From an uncultured Alistipes sp. (GTDB lineage: Bacteria > Bacteroidota > Bacteroidia > Bacteroidales > Rikenellaceae), in contig USCH01000045.1 of the NCBI GenBank assembly GCA_900553175.1, forward strand, positions 1-5,376: DNA of 5,376 nucleotides, read 5' to 3'. Positions 1 through 3,711 of this stretch are shown one piece after another. The translations under genes and the position numbers were made by a program. Under the pieces are notes generated by a model. It ran no database searches and was not told the DNA's origin. It saw nothing but the letters and a program-made list of their open reading frames with translations. Each line of letters starts with the position of its first letter. Position 1 is the stretch's first letter.

Positions 1-18
1 CTTGCACTCGCTGCCTAA
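1..18 (+). other. End of the tmRNA proteolysis-tag reading frame (...LALAA-stop)
   Basis: Frame 1 reads CTT GCA CTC GCT GCC TAA, giving Leu-Ala-Leu-Ala-Ala-stop. Bacterial tmRNA tags nearly always end in a hydrophobic residue followed by Ala-Ala (classically LAA), which ClpXP-type proteases recognise. The well-known Bacteroidetes tags end in YALAA; here the residue before ALAA is Leu. The beginning of the tag and the resume codon are outside the window. Confidence 0.88.
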
Positions 19-295
19 TTTTCAGAGAAAATTGGCTTAATCGCCCCGGCCAAGGCGCCCGGGCGACGAGTATCCCGGAAGAGGGTCCCGCTCCCTGATC
101 CTTTTCCATACGGGGTATCATCGATTCGGAGATAGTGCGGCGGAGCGTTCCGGCCGTCGTGCGAAATTCAAGGAACTGGGACCCGGGTTGGGCGGCCGCC
201 TGCCAGACCCGGGGAGAAGGATCAAACGGCGGATAAACGTGTAGAAAGCTTTCGGGTTCCCTGTTTGGACGCGGGTTCGACTCCCGCCACCTCCA
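1..295 (+). ncRNA. ssrA: tmRNA (transfer-messenger RNA), 3' part; 5' end lies outside the window
   Basis: tmRNA rescues stalled ribosomes: its alanyl-tRNA-like part enters the A site and its internal reading frame adds a degradation tag. The window opens in that frame, with codons reading Leu-Ala-Leu-Ala-Ala-stop at 1-18. A perfect 7-bp hairpin (17-23 with 27-33) overlaps the stop codon, as expected for the helix after the tag. A later candidate pseudoknot helix pairs 182-188 with 207-213. The tRNA-like 3' end is clear: T-arm stem 271-275/283-287 with loop TTCGACT (276-282), then the 3' acceptor strand ACCTCC (289-294) and discriminator A295. The next bases are CGA, so CCA is not encoded and must be added enzymatically. 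The 5' acceptor strand and the start of the tag lie to the left of the window. A terminator follows directly. Confidence 0.95.
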
Positions 296-297
296 CG

Positions 298-329
298 AAA
301 AAAGACGGATGTTCGATCCGTCTTTTTTT
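298..329 (+). terminator. Rho-independent terminator of the tmRNA gene
   Basis: A perfect 7-bp stem, GACGGAT (304-310) with ATCCGTC (316-322), closes on the loop GTTCG. Six A residues precede it (298-303) and seven T residues follow it (323-329). The A and T tracts can extend the stem, and the structure is nearly symmetrical, so it could stop transcription from either side. It starts three bases after the last encoded tmRNA base. Confidence 0.9.
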
Positions 330-424
330 CGTGTCGCGGACTTTCCCGGATCCGGCAGATGTGCTGTCCGGCCTTTCCCGCCGGAGCCGAAGAGACCTCC
401 CGCCCGGCATAATCAAGCTATCGC

Positions 425-456
425 TTGCTTTTGCCCTCGCTTATCCGTATCTTTTG
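425..456 (+). promoter_or_regulatory. Upstream candidate promoter (P1) for the cyclophilin-purT unit
   Basis: A Bacteroidetes-type -7 box, TATCTTTT followed by G (448-456), has TTG at 425-427 twenty bases upstream and TTTG at 430-433 fourteen bases upstream. The phylum's consensus is TTTG (or TTG) near -33 and TAnnTTTG near -7. The extra T makes this box slightly off consensus. The equivalent box in the inverted copy (3557-3564) is perfect, and the bases between are almost identical, so this is probably a weakened or alternative promoter. Confidence 0.5.
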
Positions 457-504
457 CCGTGCTGAAGATACTTCGCCTCGGCAAAAAATCGAATAAATCC
501 TTTT

Positions 505-531
505 TTTGCTCTCGGCTTAATCGTATCTTTG
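505..531 (+). promoter_or_regulatory. Proximal candidate promoter (P2) for the cyclophilin-purT unit
   Basis: TATCTTTG at 524-531 fits the Bacteroidetes -7 consensus TAnnTTTG exactly. TTTG at 505-508 lies 15 bases upstream, inside a T-rich run beginning at 501; this spacing is shorter than usual, so the functional -33 contact may be the T-run itself. The box ends 22 bases before the start codon at 554, leaving a short leader (CCCCCGAAAAATCAACAGCA and two more bases) with no Shine-Dalgarno, as is common in this phylum. Confidence 0.65.
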
Positions 532-553
532 CCCCCGAAAAATCAACAGCAAC

Positions 554-1003
554 ATGTCCGACAAAAAACAGTATGCCGTCATCGCCACCGAGAAAGGGAC
601 GATGAAGGCCGAACTCTATTCCCGGGAGACGCCCGGCACGGTGGCCAACTTCGTCGAGCTGGCCGGGCACGGATTCTACGACGGGCTGACGTTCCACCGC
701 GTCATCCCCGATTTCGTCATTCAGGGAGGCTGCCCGCGCGGCGACGGCACGGGAGGCCCGGGCTATACGATCAAATGCGAGACCTCGGCCCCGCGCCAGC
801 ACCACGACCGCGGCGTGCTGTCGATGGCCCATGCCGGCAGGGACACGGGCGGCTCGCAGTTCTTCATCTGCCTCAATCGCGAGAACACGCAGCACCTCGA
901 CGGCCGCCACACCTGCTTCGGCAGGGTCGTGGAGGGGCTCGACGTCATCGACGACATCCGCCGGGGCGACAAAATCATTTCGATCCGTATCGTAGAGGAG
1001 TGA
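554..1003 (+). CDS. Cyclophilin-type peptidyl-prolyl cis-trans isomerase, cytoplasmic, 149 aa
   Basis: The enzyme speeds cis-trans isomerisation of Xaa-Pro bonds during protein folding. The single cyclophilin domain fills the protein. Visible signatures are FHRVIPDFVIQGG (residues 47-59) with catalytic Arg49, Phe54 and Gln57, then GGSQFFI (99-105) with Phe104, and LDGRHTCFGRV (115-125) with His119. By alignment with human cyclophilin A, the cyclosporin-contact Trp121 is replaced by His114 and Met61 by Val55, so weak cyclosporin binding is likely. There is no signal peptide or lipobox, so it should act in the cytoplasm. The length is near the minimum for the family, as in small bacterial PpiB-like proteins. 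The start at 554 is chosen because the domain begins straight after it and a promoter box ends 22 bases upstream. It is followed after five bases by purT and very likely shares its transcript. The client proteins are unknown. Confidence 0.94.
   Translation: MSDKKQYAVIATEKGTMKAELYSRETPGTVANFVELAGHGFYDGLTFHRVIPDFVIQGGCPRGDGTGGPGYTIKCETSAPRQHHDRGVLSMAHAGRDTGGSQFFICLNRENTQHLDGRHTCFGRVVEGLDVIDDIRRGDKIISIRIVEE
995..1000 (+). promoter_or_regulatory. Shine-Dalgarno-like site for purT inside the end of the cyclophilin gene
   Basis: GAGGAG forms the last two sense codons of the cyclophilin gene and sits eight bases before the purT ATG at 1009. It is the only good Shine-Dalgarno among the starts visible here, and it supports the 1009 start over the longer in-frame opening at 529. 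The arrangement suggests translational coupling. Confidence 0.65.
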
Positions 1004-1008
1004 AACCT

Positions 1009-2184
1009 ATGACCCGTAAAATCATGCTGCTCGGCTCGGGAGAGCTGGGCAAGGAGTTCGTCATTGCGGCGCAGCGGCTGGGACAGACCGTCGTGGCGTG
1101 CGACCGTTACGCCGGAGCCCCGGCCATGCAGGTGGCCGACGCCTGCGAAGTGTTCGACATGCTCGACGGCGAAGCGCTGGCCGCAGCCGTGGAGCGACAC
1201 CGCCCCGACATCATCGTGCCCGAGATCGAGGCCATCCGCACCGAGCGGCTCTACGACTTCGAGCGGGCGGGCATCCGGGTGGTGCCGAGCGCCCGCGCCG
1301 TGAACTTCACGATGAACCGCAAGGCGATCCGCGATCTGGCCGCCCGGGAGCTGGGGCTGAAAACCGCCCGCTACTTCTATGCCAGGACGTTCGACGAGCT
1401 GGCTCAGGCCGCCGCGAAGATCGGTTTCCCGTGCGTGGTCAAACCGCTCATGTCGTCGTCGGGCAAGGGCCAGTCGGTCGTGCGGGGTCCCGAAGAGCTG
1501 GAGCATGCCTGGCGCTACGGCTGCGAAGGCTCGCGCGGCGACATCCGCGAACTGATCGTCGAGGAGTTCATCGCCTTCGACAGCGAAATCACGCTGCTGA
1601 CCGTCACGCAGCAGAACGGACCCACGCTCTTCTGTCCGCCCATCGGCCACGTGCAGCGGGGCGGCGACTACCGAGAGAGCTTCCAGTCGCCTTATGTGGC
1701 GCCCGAGCAGCTGGCCGAGGCGCAGCGCATGGCCGCCGCCGTCACCGAAGCGCTGACGGGTGCGGGCATCTGGGGCGTGGAGTTCTTCCTGAGCCGCGAA
1801 AACGGCGTCTACTTCTCGGAGCTCTCGCCGCGGCCCCACGACACGGGCATGGTGACGCTGGCCGGGACGCAGAACCTCAATGAATTCGAACTGCACCTGC
1901 GCGCCGTGCTGGGGCTGCCGATTCCGGCCGTGACGTTCGAGCGGCAGGGCGCCAGCGCCGTGATCCTCGCGGAGCGGGCCATCGCCGGAACGCCCCGTTA
2001 CGAGGGGCTCGAAGAGGCGCTGGCCGCAGCACCCGAGACCGACATCCGCATCTTCGGCAAGCCCTCGGCCCGTGCGGGCCGCCGCATGGGCGTCGCGGTG
2101 GGGTATGCTCCGCACGGGAGCGACCTCGACGCGCTGCGCGACCGGATCAAGGCGGCCGCCGCCTGCGTGAAGGTCGTGGAGTGA
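1009..2184 (+). CDS. purT: Formate-dependent phosphoribosylglycinamide formyltransferase (GAR transformylase 2), 391 aa
   Basis: PurT makes formyl-GAR from GAR, formate and ATP, the third step of purine synthesis, without folate; it proceeds through formyl phosphate and works in the cytoplasm. The protein matches E. coli PurT over its whole length (392 aa there). Residues 1-110 form the N-terminal domain, with LLGSGELGKE (7-16), DRYAGAPAMQVAD (32-44) and VPEIEAI (70-76). The ATP-grasp domain follows, with VVKPLMSSSGKGQS (143-156) binding ATP, VEEFIAFDSEITLLTV in mid-domain, GDYRES, and the metal ligands Glu258 and Glu271 ahead of LSPRPHDTGMVT. The C-terminal FGKP-x-RRMGVAV block is present. 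No key residue is missing. The start at 1009 is fixed by the family N-terminus and by a Shine-Dalgarno eight bases upstream. It overlaps nothing, follows the cyclophilin stop by five bases, and ends before a strong terminator. Confidence 0.97.
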   Translation: MTRKIMLLGSGELGKEFVIAAQRLGQTVVACDRYAGAPAMQVADACEVFDMLDGEALAAAVERHRPDIIVPEIEAIRTERLYDFERAGIRVVPSARAVNFTMNRKAIRDLAARELGLKTARYFYARTFDELAQAAAKIGFPCVVKPLMSSSGKGQSVVRGPEELEHAWRYGCEGSRGDIRELIVEEFIAFDSEITLLTVTQQNGPTLFCPPIGHVQRGGDYRESFQSPYVAPEQLAEAQRMAAAVTEALTGAGIWGVEFFLSRENGVYFSELSPRPHDTGMVTLAGTQNLNEFELHLRAVLGLPIPAVTFERQGASAVILAERAIAGTPRYEGLEEALAAAPETDIRIFGKPSARAGRRMGVAVGYAPHGSDLDALRDRIKAAAACVKVVE

Positions 2185-2215
2185 ACTCCGGCCGCGCAGG
2201 AGCGCGATAGATGCG

Positions 2216-2250
2216 ACAGCCGCAGCCCCGTCGGGGGCTGCGGCTGTTTT
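2216..2250 (+). terminator. Strong hairpin terminator between convergent purT and the aminotransferase gene
   Basis: A perfect 14-bp GC-rich stem pairs 2216-2229 (ACAGCCGCAGCCCC) with 2234-2247, closing on the four-base loop GTCG. The T run is only four bases (2247-2250), the first of which is in the stem. It lies 31 bases past the purT stop. On the minus strand the same hairpin lies 20 bases past the aminotransferase stop but is followed by GTCGCATC rather than a T run, so intrinsic termination in that direction should be weaker. Confidence 0.85.
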
Positions 2251-2269
2251 CATTCGCCGGCGGGAGCGG

Positions 2270-3457
2270 CTATTTGCCGAATCGGGCCGCGATGTTGTCG
2301 GTGGCCTTTTTCAGCAGCTCCTCGGGGCAGCAGAGCGTGATGCGGATGTAGCCGTTGCCCTCCGAGCCGAAGATGCCGCCCGGCGTGAGGAAGACGTCGC
2401 ACTTGTCCATCACTTCGTCCGAGAACGAGAAGCTGTCGCCCTCGTAGCCTTCGGGCAGCTCGGCCCAGACGAAGAGCCCCGCCTGGTGTTCGCGGTAGCG
2501 GCAGCCCAGCGCGTCGAGCAGGGCATAGGCCTGCCGCTCGCGGCCGTAGTAGATGTCGTTCAGCTCGCGGAACCAATCCTCGCCCAGCGACAGCGCCGTG
2601 TCGGCGGCTGCCTGAATCGGGTAGAACATGCCCGAGTCCATGTTGGACTTGAAGGTGAGGATCGAGTCGATCCACTCCTTTTTGCCCACGACGACGCCCA
2701 CGCGCCAGCCGGCCATCGAATGGGCCTTCGAGAGCGAGTTGAGCTCCAGCGCCACGTCGCGCGCTCCGTCGGCCTCCATGATCGAGATGGGGGCTTCGGC
2801 GTTGCGGATGAAGCTGTAGGGGTTGTCGTGGACGATCAGGATGTTGTGCGCGGCGCCGAAGTCGACGATCCGCTGCAACAGCTCGCGCGTGGGGCGCTGT
2901 CCCGTGGGCATGTTGGGGTAGTTGACCAGCATCATCTTCACGCCCTCCAGTCCGGCCCGTTCGATCGCTTCGAAATCGGGGTAGAAGTTCGTCTCCTTGT
3001 TCAGCGCATAGGTCACCATTCGGCCGCCCGCCAGACGCACGGCCGCCGAATAGGTGGGGTAGCCGGGATTCGGGACCAGCACCTTGTCGCCCTTGTCGAG
3101 GAAAGTCATGCAGATGTGCATGATGCCCTCCTTGGAGCCGATCAGCGGGAGCACCTCCGCATTGTAGTCGAGCTCGGTGCGGTACCACTTGCGGTACCAA
3201 TCGGCAAAAGCCTTGCGCAGAATGGGTTCACCCTTGTAGGACATGTATTTGTGCACGTCGGGGCGCTGCGCTTCGCGCGACAGCCGTTCGATGACCGAAG
3301 GATGGGGCGGCAGATCGGGGCTGCCCATCGCGAGTTTGATGATCTGACGGCCCGTGGCCGCCTCGATTTCGGCGATTTCGCGCAGACGGCGCGAAAAATA
3401 GTACTCTCCGATGCCGTCCAACCGATGGGAACGGGCGATGTTGACTGCTTTTGCCAT
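2270..3457 (-). CDS. Class I/II PLP-dependent aminotransferase, substrate not determined, 395 aa
   Basis: This is a fold-type I aminotransferase that moves an amino group between an amino acid and a 2-oxo acid, in the cytoplasm. Visible landmarks are: GSPDLPPHPSV (45-55) near the N-terminus; the cofactor phosphate loop GSKEGI (107-112); PNPGYPTY (129-136); NYPNMPTG (179-186), with Asn182 expected to contact the PLP ring; HDNPYS (210-215), with Asp211 for the pyridine nitrogen and Tyr214; SLSKAHSMAGWRVG (241-254), with Schiff-base Lys244 and Arg252; and YIRITL (370-375), with Arg372 for the substrate carboxylate. Length is normal. The start at 3457 is preferred because the longer reading from 3559 runs through the promoter repeat, and the family N-terminus (DGIGEYYFSRRLREI) follows it. 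The sequence does not resemble Bacteroides DapL closely; aspartate, methionine, aromatic or diaminopimelate-type substrates all remain possible. A terminator separates it from the transporter gene upstream. Confidence 0.92.
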   Translation of the reverse strand: MAKAVNIARSHRLDGIGEYYFSRRLREIAEIEAATGRQIIKLAMGSPDLPPHPSVIERLSREAQRPDVHKYMSYKGEPILRKAFADWYRKWYRTELDYNAEVLPLIGSKEGIMHICMTFLDKGDKVLVPNPGYPTYSAAVRLAGGRMVTYALNKETNFYPDFEAIERAGLEGVKMMLVNYPNMPTGQRPTRELLQRIVDFGAAHNILIVHDNPYSFIRNAEAPISIMEADGARDVALELNSLSKAHSMAGWRVGVVVGKKEWIDSILTFKSNMDSGMFYPIQAAADTALSLGEDWFRELNDIYYGRERQAYALLDALGCRYREHQAGLFVWAELPEGYEGDSFSFSDEVMDKCDVFLTPGGIFGSEGNGYIRITLCCPEELLKKATDNIAARFGK

Positions 3458-3482
3458 AGGGATTGATTGATTTTGCCGCCTG

Positions 3483-3515
3483 CAAAGATACGAATAAGCC
3501 GAGCGCAAAAGCAAA
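3483..3515 (-). promoter_or_regulatory. Proximal candidate promoter for the aminotransferase gene
   Basis: Read on the minus strand, TATCTTTG (3490 to 3483) is a perfect Bacteroidetes -7 box. TTTG motifs lie 15 bases (3509-3506) and 21 bases (3515-3512) upstream; the second spacing fits the usual -33 position. The box ends 25 bases before the ATG at 3457. The leader GGCGGCAAAATCAATCAATC is A-rich and lacks a Shine-Dalgarno. Confidence 0.7.
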
Positions 3516-3556
3516 TTTATTTGCATTTTGCCGAGGCGAAGTATCTTCGGCGGAGT

Positions 3557-3587
3557 CAAAGATACGAATAAGCGAGGGCAAAAACAA
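3557..3587 (-). promoter_or_regulatory. Upstream candidate promoter for the aminotransferase gene
   Basis: On the minus strand a second perfect TATCTTTG (3564 to 3557) has TTG (3587-3585) 20 bases upstream and TTTG (3582-3579) 14 bases upstream. It is the counterpart of P1 in copy A, and the bases between the boxes differ at only one position. Transcripts from here would have a leader of about 95 bases that includes the CGAAG-ATA-CTTCG inverted repeat of the first unit. Confidence 0.55.
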
Positions 3588-3617
3588 GCCTGCCTGCATT
3601 TTGCCGGGCGGGAATAT

Positions 3618-3634
3618 CTTCGGCTGCGCCGAAG
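3618..3634. repeat. Perfect 7-bp inverted repeat at the outer end of copy B
   Basis: CTTCGGC (3618-3624) pairs with GCCGAAG (3628-3634) around the three-base spacer TGC. It overlaps the outer core of copy B. No T run follows on either strand, so it is not a standard intrinsic terminator. In copy A the corresponding place holds a different short hairpin (368-372/380-384). Confidence 0.6.
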
Positions 3635-3673
3635 ACAGCGATTCGAACGGAATTAAGAAAATCGCGGGCCCCG

Positions 3674-3700
3674 AAAAACGGAGAGCCGCCGAAGCGGCTC
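3674..3700 (-). terminator. Rho-independent terminator of the transporter gene
   Basis: On the minus strand, GAGCCGC (3700-3694) pairs with GCGGCTC (3689-3683) around a TTCG tetraloop closed by a C-G pair, an exceptionally stable RNA loop. Four bases later comes a run of five T (3678-3674). It begins 11 bases after the transporter stop codon and separates that gene from the aminotransferase gene downstream. Confidence 0.85.
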
Positions 3701-3711
3701 CCGGAATCGGA

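Larger units (their letters stand above)
386..531 (+). repeat. Promoter-bearing two-unit repeat, copy A
   Basis: This stretch aligns, in inverted orientation, with 3483-3630. Shared blocks are: 386-413 (GCCGAAGA...CCCGCCCGGCA...AAT); 429-454, 25 of 26 bases identical by eye; 464-486, 23 of 23 identical; and 504-531, 26 of 28 identical. Inside the copy there are two related units, each ending in a TATCTTT(T)G box, 76 bp apart (448 and 524). The 464-486 block contains the short inverted repeat CGAAG-ATA-CTTCG in copy B and a one-base variant of it here. Nothing in it is coding. The bases on the left (330-385) show only a 5-bp hairpin (368-372/380-384) and nothing else I recognise. Confidence 0.8.
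3483..3630 (-). repeat. Promoter-bearing two-unit repeat, copy B (inverted relative to copy A)
   Basis: On the minus strand this stretch follows the same order of blocks as 386-531. Within it two units are visible in tandem: core 3522-3551 and core 3595-3624 match at 25 of 30 bases, 73 bp apart, and their TATCTTTG boxes (3483-3490 and 3557-3564) are 74 bp apart. The right-hand core carries substitutions in its middle, as if older or under less constraint. Like copy A, the repeat stops at the -7 box next to a start codon. Confidence 0.8.

Noticed and set aside
222..416. Minus-strand 64-aa open frame (contains VEVAGVEPAS)
   Set aside because: It is the antisense of the tmRNA 3' end and terminator. 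Frames with this kind of peptide arise repeatedly opposite tRNA or tmRNA T-arms and are not genes.
330..553. Small gene between tmRNA and the cyclophilin (plus-strand frames from 265 and 309)
   Set aside because: These frames begin in the tmRNA or terminator and run through the promoter repeat. There is no ribosome site or recognisable protein; the stretch is regulatory.
529..1008. N-terminal extension of the purT frame back to 529
   Set aside because: It would run through the whole cyclophilin gene in another frame and give an arginine-rich, low-complexity extension. The PurT family N-terminus and a Shine-Dalgarno fix the start at 1009.
763..2253. Long minus-strand open frame (496 aa) opposite cyclophilin and purT
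   Set aside because: It is a shadow of GC-rich third positions in the plus-strand genes. The translation is rich in His, Arg and Gly with no recognisable domain, and the plus-strand genes are certain.
2486..3466. Plus-strand open frame (326 aa) opposite the aminotransferase
   Set aside because: It is an antisense shadow: no domain, no promoter box or ribosome site, and it lies wholly within a confident gene.
3458..3559. Upstream start at 3559 for the aminotransferase
   Set aside because: The added 34 residues are encoded by the promoter repeat itself, including the -7 box and the GC-rich core, and are not part of the protein family.
386..3630. Inverted repeats as ends of a composite transposon or invertible segment
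   Set aside because: No transposase, integrase or recombinase lies between or beside the copies, the enclosed genes are housekeeping, and the copies have diverged. Their position at promoters explains them better.
3618..3634. Hairpin as a terminator for the transporter gene
   Set aside because: No T run follows on the minus strand, and a much better terminator (3674-3700) lies closer to the stop codon.
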